A DNA stretch of 64,000 nt from an uncultured Allobosea sp. (lineage in GTDB: Bacteria > Pseudomonadota > Alphaproteobacteria > Rhizobiales > Beijerinckiaceae): contig NZ_CAMFJF010000005.1 of the NCBI RefSeq assembly GCF_945956895.1, positions 62,001 through 126,000 on the forward strand, written 5' to 3'. Position numbers and translations under genes: made by a program. Position 1 is the stretch's first letter. Each line of letters begins with the position of its first letter. Under the pieces are notes generated by a model, which was not told the origin of the DNA, searched no databases, and worked only from the letters and a program-made list of their open reading frames with translations. This document shows, piece by piece, positions 35,046 through 45,046 of this stretch.

Positions 35046-36449
35046 ATGACCATGATCCCGCATCCGCACCAGCTCGTTGCGCGCGACGCCATCCTGGAGG
35101 CGCGGGGGAAGGGCGCGGCCGGCTTCCTGCTCGGGGACCTCACCGGGCTCGGCAAGACGCTCTCGGCCTGGCTGGCGCTCTCGGCGATGCCGGAGGAGGA
35201 GGTTCTGGTGATCTGCCCTAAGGGCGCGATCCCGCAATGGCGGCGGACCATGGCTTTGTCCGGCCTGCCGGCGAAGCGCGTGACGCTGATGAATTTCGAG
35301 AAGACGAAATCGCTGCTCGCGCCTGTCGCCGACAGCAAGAAGCGCTCGACGCGGGCGAAGAACAACGAGATCGCCAAGCATGGCCGGCCGAAGCGCGTCT
35401 GGCCGCTCGTGGTGATCGACGAGGCGCATCGCATCCGCAATCCGAACTCGCAGCAGGGGCTGGTCTGCCGGCAGATGGCGGAAGCGGCCGAGTTCACGAT
35501 CCATATGAGCGCGACCGCCGGGCAGTCGCCGCATGAACTGTCTTATCTCGCACCGCTACTGGCGAAGGCCGCCGGTATGCCGACCGCGGACCTCGACGGG
35601 TTTCGCGGGCTGATGAAGCGCCTGAAGATCGGTCGTGCCAAGGGCCGCTGGAAAAACTGGAGCTGGGAGCCGAACGAGGTCGATCGCAAGGTGATGGCCG
35701 ATCTGCTCTATCGCGGGGCGAACGCGATCGGCCTGCGTCGCCGGCCCGAGGAGATCGCCGGCTGGCCGGAGGTACAGCGCGAGCTGGCGCCGGTCGCGCT
35801 CGATACCGCCGCCCGCAAGCTCTATGACGCGACCTGGCGTGAGTTCCGCAAGGAATTGGGCCTGGCTGGTGGTTCGACGCGCAAGCCGCAGGGCTGGGCC
35901 GCCGATCTGCGCTTCCGCCAGAAGGCCAGCCTGCTGCGCATTCCCGGCACCGCCGACTTTTGTGAGGACCTGCTGGGCAATGATGAGCAGGTCGCGATCT
36001 CCGTCGCCTTCCTCGAGACCAGTGCGATGCTCGCCGAGACTTTGCGAGGGCGCGGCTGGCGCACGGCCGAGATCAATGGCGAGCGTTCGGGCACGCAGAA
36101 TGAGGAAACGCGCATAGCCTTCCAGGCCGGGCAGCTCGATGCGGTGATCTTCACCGTGACCGAGTCGATCTCGCTGCATCGCGGCGAGATGCCGGGTGGC
36201 GAGCGCGAGCGGGCGCTCGTCATCCATGACATGCGCCACAGCGCGATCCAGCTCCAGCAGATCGAGGGGCGCTGCCATCGCGACGGCCAGCACGCGACGA
36301 TCTTCTACGCCTATGCCGAGGACACGGTGGAGGAGGCGATCGCGGGCACGGTGATCCAACGCATGGCGGCGATGGAAGGGCTTGCCGGCGACGATACGCG
36401 GATGCTGGAGGCGATCGCCGGGATCGTCGAGGGCCGCGCGGCCGCGTAG
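35046..36449 (+). CDS. Orphan SNF2-like DEAH helicase (phage-type)
   Basis: This 467-residue protein has helicase motif I LTGLGKT (residues 32-38), motif II DEAH (125-128) and motif III MSATAGQ. A C-terminal RecA-like half holds a motif VI variant, QQIEGRCHRDGQ (about 405-416), as in SNF2/SWI2 ATPases. It lacks any nuclease or DNA-binding fusion, which resembles the compact SNF2 helicases of phages. It should be an ATP-driven DNA translocase; its role is unknown. No recombination, restriction or phage gene flanks it. The frame is intact, and the base composition looks like its neighbours. Confidence 0.83.
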   Translation: MTMIPHPHQLVARDAILEARGKGAAGFLLGDLTGLGKTLSAWLALSAMPEEEVLVICPKGAIPQWRRTMALSGLPAKRVTLMNFEKTKSLLAPVADSKKRSTRAKNNEIAKHGRPKRVWPLVVIDEAHRIRNPNSQQGLVCRQMAEAAEFTIHMSATAGQSPHELSYLAPLLAKAAGMPTADLDGFRGLMKRLKIGRAKGRWKNWSWEPNEVDRKVMADLLYRGANAIGLRRRPEEIAGWPEVQRELAPVALDTAARKLYDATWREFRKELGLAGGSTRKPQGWAADLRFRQKASLLRIPGTADFCEDLLGNDEQVAISVAFLETSAMLAETLRGRGWRTAEINGERSGTQNEETRIAFQAGQLDAVIFTVTESISLHRGEMPGGERERALVIHDMRHSAIQLQQIEGRCHRDGQHATIFYAYAEDTVEEAIAGTVIQRMAAMEGLAGDDTRMLEAIAGIVEGRAAA

Positions 36450-36478
36450 ACCCTTGCCGACAGGGCGGGGAACCATGC

Positions 36479-36568
36479 CGTCATCCCGGGCTTGCCCCGG
36501 GATCCATCGTCGGGCGCGGCGTTCTATGATGGATCCCGGATCTCCGCTTCGCTACGTCCGGGATGACG
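36479..36568. repeat. Palindromic intergenic repeat, family D, complete copy
   Basis: The left arm CGTCATCCCGGG and the right arm CCGGGATGACG bracket inner GGGATCCAT and ATGGATCCC arms. It lies between the helicase gene and the convergent 52-residue gene. Confidence 0.8.
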
Positions 36569-36599
36569 CGCGCATATTATGAGAAACTGTGCCGAACTC

Positions 36600-36758
36600 T
36601 CAGTTGCGGGCGCGCTCGCCGAGTTCCTTTGCGCCCTCGACCGATGAGCTGGTGAGGCGGGCAATGCTGTTCCAGGCGTCGCGCGTATAGGCGCCCTGAT
36701 GCACGACGGCGTCATAGCCGACGACGAGCACGATGATGACCAGAAGCAGTCGGAACAC
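36600..36758 (-). CDS. 52-residue single-span membrane peptide
   Basis: On the minus strand, GTG at 36758 is preceded by AAGGAGAG at a 5-base gap. The frame encodes 52 residues ending at TGA 36600. The N terminus FRLLLVIIVLVVGYDAVVHQ is one membrane helix followed by a soluble tail with WNSIARLTSSSVEGAKELG that may be amphipathic. Such short anchored proteins are common in Rhizobiales but unnamed. It is probably an inner-membrane peptide with a periplasmic or cytosolic tail. Strong ribosome site and balanced composition support it. Confidence 0.6.
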   Translation of the reverse strand: MFRLLLVIIVLVVGYDAVVHQGAYTRDAWNSIARLTSSSVEGAKELGERARN

Positions 36759-36816
36759 GAAAACTCTCCTTTTCCAGCCGCATTAACGTCGGGGAGGAAG
36801 GGGAGGTTCCGGGGAA

Positions 36817-36914
36817 CGCGTCATTCTCGGGCGAAGCGGAGCTTCGACCCGAGAATCTCAGGACGAGAGGGCACTGGTTTCCGAGATGCTCGGGTCAAGC
36901 CCGAGCATGACGCG
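36817..36914. repeat. Palindromic intergenic repeat, family C, copy 2 (inverted)
   Basis: The left end is CGCGTCATTCTCGGGCGAAG and the right end is TCAAGCCCGAGCATGACGCG, the reverse orientation of copy 1. It lies downstream of the urate operon, 16 bases after the stop of puuE-uraD. Confidence 0.82.
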
Positions 36915-36930
36915 GTTGTTGCAGGAGGCC

Positions 36931-38355
36931 TCAGGCCGCCGGCAGCAGTTCCTTCAGCCGGAACAGGGCGATCTTCTCGACCTCCGCCAGTGCCGTCGCG
37001 GTTTCTTGTTCCGGCGTGTTCTTCAATCGCACATCGAAGGCGGCGAGGATCTGAGCCTTGGTCGCGCCCTTCACCGCCATGATGAAGGGGATGCCGAAGC
37101 GAGCCTTGTAGGCCTCGTTCAAGGCGGTGAAGCGGGCGCGCTCGTCGCTGGTCAGGCGGTCGAGCCCGGCACCGGCCTGCTCCTGCGTTGATTCCGGCGT
37201 GAGCTCGCCTGCGGCAGCGAGCTTGCCGGCGAGATCGGGATGGGCGGCGAGCAGGGATTTCTGCTGTTCGTCCGAGCCCTTGCGCATCGCCGCGGCCATC
37301 GCCGCGTGCAGGCTGTCCGCGGTGTCATGGCTCGCGCCGATGCCGGCGTTGTGGGCGGCCTCTGCGATCCAGGGCGAATGCTCCCAGACGCGGCCGAAGA
37401 CCTCGGTGAAGAGGGCCTTCGGTAGCTTCGAGGGCACGTAGCCTCCCTGAGGCGGCTGCGTCCTGACCCAGTGGCGGGCGATGTCGAGGCGGGTCGCGAC
37501 CCAGACCCGGTCATGGCTCTTCACATAGTCGAGGAAGCGGGCGAGCGCGGCGGCGCGGCCCGGCCGGCCGACGAGGCGGCAATGCAGGCCGATCGACAGC
37601 ATCTTCGGCGTGGCCTCGCCCTCGGCATAGAGCGTGTCGAACGAGTCCTTGAGATAGGTGAAGAACTGCTCGCCGGTATTGAAGCCCTGCGGCGTGGCGA
37701 AGCGCATGTCGTTGGCGTCGAGCGTATAGGGCACAGCGAGCTGCGGCCCCTTCGGGCCGTTCAGCCAGTAGGGCAGCTCGTCGGCATAGATGTCGGCCGT
37801 GTAGAGGAAGCCGCCTTCCTCCATCGTCAGCGGAATGGTGTTCTCGGAGGTGCGGCCCTGATAGCAGCCGAGCGGGCGTTCGCCGGTGAGTTCGGTCTGA
37901 ATGCGGATGGCTTCCAGGATATCGGCGCGTTCGCGCTCCTTGGGCGTGTCGCGATAGTCGATCCATTTCAGGCCGTGGGTCGCGATCTCCCAGCCGGCCT
38001 CCTGCATCGAGCCGACGATCTCGGGATAGCGGGCGAGCGCGCTGGCGACGGCGAAGACGGTGACCGGCATGTTCCGCTCGGTGAACATCCGCCAGAGCCG
38101 CCAATAGCCGGCGCGGGAGCCGTATTCGTAGATCGACTCCATGTTCATGTGGCGCTGGCCCGGCCAGGGCGCGGCGCCGACGATCTCGGAGAGGAAGGCC
38201 TCGGAGGCGGCGTCGCCATGGAGGATGCAGTTCTCGCCGCCTTCCTCGTAATTGATCACGAACTGGACGGCGATGCGGGCCTCGCCCGGCCAATGCGGAT
38301 GCGGAGCCGCGCGGCCATAGCCCTTCATGTCGCGGGGGTAGGGGGTCTGGGTCAT
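36931..38355 (-). CDS. puuE: Allantoinase PuuE fused to OHCU decarboxylase UraD
   Basis: This 474-residue protein joins two purine-catabolic enzymes. Residues about 1-300 form the metal-independent, polysaccharide-deacetylase-like allantoinase PuuE (VQFVINYEEGGENCILHGD, then GWEIATHGLKWIDY). Residues about 310-474 are OHCU decarboxylase (SKLPKALFTEVFGRVWEHSPWIAE with the catalytic His, and ARFGIPFIMAVKG). The first opens the allantoin ring; the second makes S-allantoin from OHCU. The fusion order is reverse to pathway order. It follows hiuH after 3 bases in one operon. Confidence 0.93.
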   Translation of the reverse strand: MTQTPYPRDMKGYGRAAPHPHWPGEARIAVQFVINYEEGGENCILHGDAASEAFLSEIVGAAPWPGQRHMNMESIYEYGSRAGYWRLWRMFTERNMPVTVFAVASALARYPEIVGSMQEAGWEIATHGLKWIDYRDTPKERERADILEAIRIQTELTGERPLGCYQGRTSENTIPLTMEEGGFLYTADIYADELPYWLNGPKGPQLAVPYTLDANDMRFATPQGFNTGEQFFTYLKDSFDTLYAEGEATPKMLSIGLHCRLVGRPGRAAALARFLDYVKSHDRVWVATRLDIARHWVRTQPPQGGYVPSKLPKALFTEVFGRVWEHSPWIAEAAHNAGIGASHDTADSLHAAMAAAMRKGSDEQQKSLLAAHPDLAGKLAAAGELTPESTQEQAGAGLDRLTSDERARFTALNEAYKARFGIPFIMAVKGATKAQILAAFDVRLKNTPEQETATALAEVEKIALFRLKELLPAA

Positions 38356-38358
38356 GCT

Positions 38359-38712
38359 CTAGCTGCCGCGATAGGTGGAATAGCTCCAGGGCGAGGCCAG
38401 GAGCGGGACATGATAGCGGCCCTCCGGCTCGGCGATGCCGAAACGGATGGGGACGAGATCGAGGAAGGCGGGCTCGGGCAGGGTGGTGCCGAGCCCGCGG
38501 AAATAGACGCCGATCGCGAAGGTCAGTTCATAGGTGCCGGGCACCAGAGCTCCGGTCAGAAGCGGGGCGTCGGTGCGGCCATCGCCGTTGGTCACGGTTT
38601 CGGCCAACCGTTCGCGCGAGCCGTCGGCCCTCAGCCGGTCCAGCGTCACCGCGATGCCAGCGCCGGGGCGGCCGTTGACCGTGTCGAGCACATGCGTCGA
38701 GAGATGTCCCAT
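38359..38712 (-). CDS. uraH: 5-hydroxyisourate hydrolase (transthyretin-like)
   Basis: This 117-residue protein is a complete HiuH: the N-terminal [14 protein letters not shown] (catalytic His), the central FAIGVYFRG, and the family's C-terminal tetrapeptide YRGS. It hydrolyses the unstable product of urate oxidation to OHCU. ATG 38712 has AGGAG 7 bases upstream; the longer open frame is rejected because the first conserved residues are [10 protein letters not shown]. It lacks a periplasmic signal. It is first in the operon with puuE-uraD and divergent from puuD. Confidence 0.95.
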   Translation of the reverse strand: MGHLSTHVLDTVNGRPGAGIAVTLDRLRADGSRERLAETVTNGDGRTDAPLLTGALVPGTYELTFAIGVYFRGLGTTLPEPAFLDLVPIRFGIAEPEGRYHVPLLASPWSYSTYRGS

Positions 38713-38796
38713 GCGTTCTCCTGGGGCGCGGATGCCGAACATGCCCCGTTCTTGACGAGTGTAGAGCGCCGGTCGCGCCGGTGAATATTGGCTTTT

Positions 38797-38824
38797 GCGA
38801 TAAGATCATGTTCCCGGATGTCAA
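38797..38824 (-). promoter_or_regulatory. Putative sigma-70 promoter of uraH-puuE
   Basis: On the minus strand, TTGACA (38824-38819) is followed after 16 bases by TATCGC (38802-38797). The gap of about 75 bases to the uraH ATG would leave space for a regulator site. Confidence 0.45.
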
Positions 38825-38939
38825 TCGACGCGGGTGCGCGGGGCGATTTCGGCGGCGGCTAAAGCAGGGTAGCGTCGCATTGCCGAAGCCGCATCGTCGG
38901 GATTCGGGAAGGCCACCAGTCCTCGCGGAGCACAGCGCC

Positions 38940-40175
38940 ATGCTCGAAGCCTATCTGATGGAATGGGGTAGCATGATGCTACGCTGGCTCCATGTCATCA
39001 CGGCGATCGCCTGGATCGGCGCCTCGTTCTTCTTCATCCATCTCGACGCCTCGCTGAAGCCGGCCGAGGACATTCCGCCTGGCACAGGCGGGCGCGCCTG
39101 GCAGGTGCATGGCGGCGGCTTCTACGAGATGCGGAAGTACATGGTCGCGCCGGCCGTGATGCCGGCCGAGCTGACCTGGCACAAATGGCAGAGCTACTGG
39201 ACCTGGATCTCCGGCTTCTTCCTGTTGGTCTGGGTCTATTACGCGCAGTCGGAGCTCTACCTGATCGATCCGGCGGTGATGCAGCTCTCAGCCCTAGCGG
39301 CGGGCGCCATCGGCATCGCGGCGCTGGTGATCGGCTGGCTCATCTACGACCTGATGTGCAAGTCGCCGCTCGGCAAGCACGACGTTTGGCTGGGGCTCGT
39401 TGGCTTCGGCTATGTCGTCGCGGCGAGCTGGGCCTTCGCCAATGTCTTCTCGGGACGCGGCGCGTTGATCCATACCGGTGCGCTGATGGCGACGATCATG
39501 ACCGCCAATGTCTTCTTCAACATCATGCCCGGCCAGCGGAAGGTGATTGCGGCTTTGGTCGCGGGCGAGACGCCCGATCCGAAATACGGCAAGGCCGCCA
39601 AGCAGCGCTCGACGCACAACAACTACATCACCTTGCCGGTGCTGTTCCTGATGCTGTCGAACCATTATCCGGTGACCTATGCCAATTCGACAGTGATCCC
39701 GCTGCTGGTGGCGCTGGTGATCGTGGCCGGCGCGCTGATCCGGCATTTCTTCAATATCCGCCATGCCGACCATGCCAAGTCGCCCTGGTGGTGCTGGGCG
39801 GTGGCGATCCTGGCGCTGTGGCTTGCCTTCTGGGTGGCAATGTCGTCCTCGCCCGGCGGGCGCGAGCAGCTCGGCCTCAAGGCGAGCGAGTTGGCTAAGC
39901 CCATCCTGCCGGCAGGGATGACGCCGCCGCCGACCGAAGTCGCGAATATCGTATCCGGGCGCTGCGCGATGTGCCACGCGCCGGAGCCGTCATGGCCGGG
40001 CATCCAGATCGCGCCGAAGGGCGTGCTGCTGCACGAGCCGGAGCAGATCGCCATGCACGCCCGCGCCATCCGCACGCAGGCGGTGATGACCCATGCGATG
40101 CCGCCGAACAACCTTTCGGGCATGACCCCGGCTGAGCGGCAGGTGCTGGCGGGCTGGCTCGCGGCGGCGCGCTGA
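38940..40175 (+). CDS. puuD: Urate hydroxylase PuuD with C-terminal cytochrome c domain
   Basis: This 411-residue membrane protein has about eight helices in its first 300 residues, beginning WGSMMLRWLHVITAIAWIGA, the PuuD pattern. A C-terminal periplasmic cytochrome c-type domain holds one haem site, CAMCH, at residues 342-346, and a possible distal Met in HAMPPNN. PuuD oxidises urate to 5-hydroxyisourate and passes electrons through the haem to the respiratory chain rather than to O2. ATG 38940 was chosen for the conserved start; the open frame extends further upstream. It diverges from uraH. Confidence 0.93.
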   Translation: MLEAYLMEWGSMMLRWLHVITAIAWIGASFFFIHLDASLKPAEDIPPGTGGRAWQVHGGGFYEMRKYMVAPAVMPAELTWHKWQSYWTWISGFFLLVWVYYAQSELYLIDPAVMQLSALAAGAIGIAALVIGWLIYDLMCKSPLGKHDVWLGLVGFGYVVAASWAFANVFSGRGALIHTGALMATIMTANVFFNIMPGQRKVIAALVAGETPDPKYGKAAKQRSTHNNYITLPVLFLMLSNHYPVTYANSTVIPLLVALVIVAGALIRHFFNIRHADHAKSPWWCWAVAILALWLAFWVAMSSSPGGREQLGLKASELAKPILPAGMTPPPTEVANIVSGRCAMCHAPEPSWPGIQIAPKGVLLHEPEQIAMHARAIRTQAVMTHAMPPNNLSGMTPAERQVLAGWLAAAR

Positions 40176-40188
40176 AGCGCTGCGCTGT

Positions 40189-40408
40189 CCCCTCTCCCCT
40201 TGTGGGAGAGGGTTAGGGTGAGGGGTCGCGCGACGTTTCCCGTCATTGCGAGGAGCGAAGCGACGAAGCAATCCAGGGGGCCGGGTCGAACGTCTCACCC
40301 AGTCCCCCTCGATTGCTTCGCTACGCTCGCAATCACGATTCGGACCTGAGCGACCCCTCATCCGGCCCTGCGGGCCACCTTCTCCCGCAAGGGGAGAAGG
40401 GAAGGGTG
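40189..40408. repeat. Compound repeat: family F hairpin split by a family A copy
   Basis: The left part CCCCTCTCCCCTTGTGGGAGA, with GTGAGGGGTCGC (40218-40229), and the right part, with GCGACCCCTCAT and CTTCTCCCGCAAGGGGAGAAGG, are inverted arms of one F element. Between them lies a complete family A element (40241-40337, arms CGTCATTGCG/CGCAATCACG). The A element thus appears to have been inserted into the F loop, making a two-level palindrome after puuD. Confidence 0.75.
40241..40337. repeat. Palindromic intergenic repeat, family A, copy 3 (nested)
   Basis: The same arms and core as copy 1, with one mismatch in the last arm (CACG for GACG). It lies wholly inside the family F element at 40189-40408. 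Confidence 0.85.
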
Positions 40409-40481
40409 GCGGCGTCCTTCACGCCACCCATTTCCGCTTTCTTCAGCTTGTCCCCGGTCTCGTTCACGAGGGCGTGAACAC

Positions 40482-40498
40482 GTTCAGATTCGGTTCAG
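40482..40498 (+). promoter_or_regulatory. GTTCAG direct repeat, OmpR-type box candidate
   Basis: GTTCAG at 40482-40487 and at 40493-40498 recur with an exact 11-base period, one helix turn, about 65 bases before the YfhO-like gene. Tandem half sites with this spacing are typical targets of OmpR/PhoB-family response regulators. A small hairpin, GTTCACG/CGTGAAC (40462-40479), lies just upstream. The regulator is not identified. Confidence 0.4.
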
Positions 40499-40562
40499 GT
40501 ACGCAGCGTCATGGTCCGGCCACTGACAGGGCTGGAGACAGGATCCCAAAGCGGGACCGTTC

Positions 40563-43082
40563 GTGCCGAGGACCGTGGGGGTCCAGTTGAAACGCGTTGA
40601 TGCAAGGGGCGCCGGCTACCTGCTGGCGGCCATCGGTTTCGTCGTGGCATGGGGCATCCTGTGCTGGCCCTGGCTTTCGGGGGCGGTGACGATTCCGTTC
40701 GACGCCAAGGCGCATTTCCAGGCGCAGGTGCAGTTCCTCGCCAACGCGATCCATACCGGCCAGTCGCCCTTCTGGAACCACAACGTCTTTGCCGGCTCGC
40801 CGCAGATCGCCGACCCGCAATCGCTGATCTTCTCGCCCGCGATCCTGCTCGCGCTGATTTCGCCGGAGCCGAGCTTCCGCGAGGTCGACGCCTATGTGCT
40901 GGCGCATCTTCTCGCCGGTGGCTTGGCGCTGATCCTGTTCTTCCGTGATCGCGACTGGCATCCCGCAGGCGGGCTGATGGCGGCCCTGGTCTTCGCCTTC
41001 GGCGCCTCGGCGGCCTGGCGGGTCCAGCATGTCGGCCAGATCGCCAGCTTCGCCTTCTTCGCCATCGCCTTCTGGCTGACGGCGCGGATGCTGCAGCGTT
41101 CGTCCATTCTCTCCGGCGTCTTCGCCGGTCTTGCCGCAGGCATGATGGTGCTGGAGCCGGACCAGGTCGCGCTGCTTGCCGGCTATGTCCTTGTTGCCAT
41201 GGTGGTGGCGCACTGGATTTCCGGCGGATGGCCGGCCTTCAAGGCGAGCCTGCTGCCGATCACGGCCGCAAGCGTCGTCGGCCTCGCGGTCATCGCCATG
41301 CCATTGATCTGGACCTGGCTCTTCGCCGAGGCGACGACGCGGCCCGAGATCGATTTCGCCATCGCCGCGCGCGGCTCGCTCCATCCGATGTCGCTGCTCT
41401 CCGCCGTGGTCGGCGATCTCTACGGCGCCAAGGATCCGGCCGTCGAGTTCTGGGGTCCCTATGGCAATGCGCAGGTGCTCTATCTCTCGCAGAACATGGC
41501 GCAGATTTATTTCGGCGCGCTGCCGTTCCTGCTGCTGCTGGCGCCCGGCCTGACGCGCGGCTGGCTTTGGGACAAATCAGTTCGCCCGCTGACGCTGATG
41601 CTCGCCTTCATGGTGCTGTTTGCGCTCGGTCGCTATACGCCGCTGTTCCACCTGACCTATGAGTACCTGCCCGGCGTGAAGCAGTTCCGCCGGCCGGCCG
41701 ACGCGACCTTCCTGATCGGCGGTCTGGCGGCGATCCTTTCGGGCTATGTCCTGCACCGTATCCTGACGGCGGAGGCGGGGATCTCCTTCCGTCGCGACCT
41801 GCTGATCGGCGCGGGACTGGTTCTCGGGGCCATCGTGCTCGCGCTCGGAATTTCGCGTGACTGGGGCCATCTCGCCGCTGCCTGGAAGCCGGTCGCGATG
41901 GCGCTGGTCTGGTTTGCGGTTGCCGGAGCTGCGTTCTTCGCTTTGCAGCGCTGGCGTGGTGCGCTCGGTACCGCGGCTGCCGCGGTTCTGGTCACCGGCG
42001 TGGTCGCCGCCGATCTCGGCGTCAACAATGGCCCGAACGAATCCACCGCGCTGTCGCCGCAGATGTACGACGTGCTGGACGCCCGCACGAAGAACGACAC
42101 CATCGCGCTGCTGAAGCAGTTGACCTCGCAGCCCGAGGGCTCGCCGCGGCGCGACCGCGTCGAATTGCTCGGCATGGGCTTCGAATGGCCGAATGCCGGC
42201 ATGGTCCACGGCTTCGACCATACGCTGGGCTACAATCCGCTGCGGCTGGAGGACTTTTCGGAGGCCGTCGGCACCGGCGACGGCATCGCTAAGCCGGCCG
42301 ACCGCAAGTTCACGCCGCTCTTCCCGTCCTATCGCTGCCGGCTCGCGAACCTGCTGGGCCTGCGTTACATCGCCTCGCCGGTTCCGATCGAGCAGGTCGA
42401 CCATGCCCTGAGCGAGGGCGATCTCCAGCTGATCGCCCGGACCAAGCAGGGCTATGTCTACGAGAACCCGCGGGCGCTGCCGCGCGTGCAGTTCGTCGGC
42501 GGCTGGCAGTTCGCCGATTTCGAGAGCATGAAGCTCTCGGGCCGCTGGCCGGAGACGGACCCGACCCAGGCCGTGCTGCTCGACACCGAGCCGCCGGTCG
42601 CGATGCCGGAAGGGCCGGTTGCGGCGCAGGCCGACGTCAAGCTCACGCGCTATCGCAATGCCGAGGTCGAGATCGAGGTCACGACCCCCGTCGCCGGCTT
42701 CGTCGTGCTCAACGACATCTGGCATCCCTGGTGGAAGGCCGAGCTCGATGGGGTCGAGACCGAGATCCTGCGGGCCAATGTGCTGTTCCGCGCCGTGCAG
42801 GTGCCGGCCGGCACGCATAAGGTGCGCTTCAGCTTCCAGCCGCTCTGGGGAGCGATCGCCGAGCTCAAGGCGCGCATCGAGCCGCAGGAGCCGGAGGATA
42901 CGCTGCCGCCGGCGCCCAAGCTGAGCGGGCCGCAGATCGTCACCGCGCCGGGCGAGATGCCGATGTTGCCGGGGCCTTCCTTGAGCGTGCGCAATTCGCT
43001 GGGGCTCGGTCCGAGCCAGATTCAGCCCGCGCGCAACGGCACGGCCGCCGTGCATATTCCCGGCGACCCGATCGCGCATTGA
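40563..43082 (+). CDS. Large YfhO-like multi-spanning membrane protein
   Basis: This 839-residue protein has a membrane region of about 12-13 helices (residues about 20-470) and a soluble C-terminal part. The first loop FWNHNVFAGSPQIADPQS and the C-terminal WHPWWKAELDGVE motif are features of the YfhO/GT-C-like family, membrane glycosyltransferases that decorate cell-wall or surface polymers using lipid-linked sugars. The substrate is unknown. The start is uncertain: GTG 40563 is the first candidate and GTG 40575 is an alternative. The last 60 residues are Pro-rich. It is monocistronic. Confidence 0.78.
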   Translation: MPRTVGVQLKRVDARGAGYLLAAIGFVVAWGILCWPWLSGAVTIPFDAKAHFQAQVQFLANAIHTGQSPFWNHNVFAGSPQIADPQSLIFSPAILLALISPEPSFREVDAYVLAHLLAGGLALILFFRDRDWHPAGGLMAALVFAFGASAAWRVQHVGQIASFAFFAIAFWLTARMLQRSSILSGVFAGLAAGMMVLEPDQVALLAGYVLVAMVVAHWISGGWPAFKASLLPITAASVVGLAVIAMPLIWTWLFAEATTRPEIDFAIAARGSLHPMSLLSAVVGDLYGAKDPAVEFWGPYGNAQVLYLSQNMAQIYFGALPFLLLLAPGLTRGWLWDKSVRPLTLMLAFMVLFALGRYTPLFHLTYEYLPGVKQFRRPADATFLIGGLAAILSGYVLHRILTAEAGISFRRDLLIGAGLVLGAIVLALGISRDWGHLAAAWKPVAMALVWFAVAGAAFFALQRWRGALGTAAAAVLVTGVVAADLGVNNGPNESTALSPQMYDVLDARTKNDTIALLKQLTSQPEGSPRRDRVELLGMGFEWPNAGMVHGFDHTLGYNPLRLEDFSEAVGTGDGIAKPADRKFTPLFPSYRCRLANLLGLRYIASPVPIEQVDHALSEGDLQLIARTKQGYVYENPRALPRVQFVGGWQFADFESMKLSGRWPETDPTQAVLLDTEPPVAMPEGPVAAQADVKLTRYRNAEVEIEVTTPVAGFVVLNDIWHPWWKAELDGVETEILRANVLFRAVQVPAGTHKVRFSFQPLWGAIAELKARIEPQEPEDTLPPAPKLSGPQIVTAPGEMPMLPGPSLSVRNSLGLGPSQIQPARNGTAAVHIPGDPIAH

Positions 43083-43120
43083 GCGCGGCGAGGGCCGCGG
43101 CTTTCAATCAAGCGGCGCGC

Positions 43121-43172
43121 GGTCCCGTGTCTGCGCAGCAGCATTGCATGCCGCAGCGCGCACGGGATGACA
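43121..43172. repeat. Half-copy of palindromic repeat, family E
   Basis: GGTCCCGTGTCTGCGCAGCA... and ...CCGCAGCGCGCACGGGATGACA correspond to the right half of the element at 30726-30885; the left half is missing. It lies between convergent genes. Confidence 0.75.
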
Positions 43173-43218
43173 GGCTTCATGACAGCCGCTACCGGGCAAT
43201 CGCCCGAGAAAGCCTCGC

Positions 43219-44867
<1,649 letters not shown>

Positions 44868-45046
44868 GGGGAACTCCGGTTTCTTTCCGGACGTTCTTGC
44901 CAGCCGCAGGCCGCGCGGGAAAGGCCGTCCGGGCGGACCTGCGCGGAAAGGGCGGTAGCCGGCAAGCAAAACACCTTTTCCACTGCGACTTGCATAGGGC
45001 CGCCCGACAGGGCTTGATAGCGCAGCGACACGAGGAGGTTTACTCA

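Noticed and set aside
36931-38355. A frameshift or gene fusion artefact at the PuuE-UraD joint
   Set aside because: The frame is continuous with both domains complete and no stop or shift. This fusion type is known in other bacteria.
40563-43082. Antisense 500-residue open frame opposite the YfhO-like gene
   Set aside because: It is charged low complexity without domains, while the plus-strand frame has clean membrane helices.
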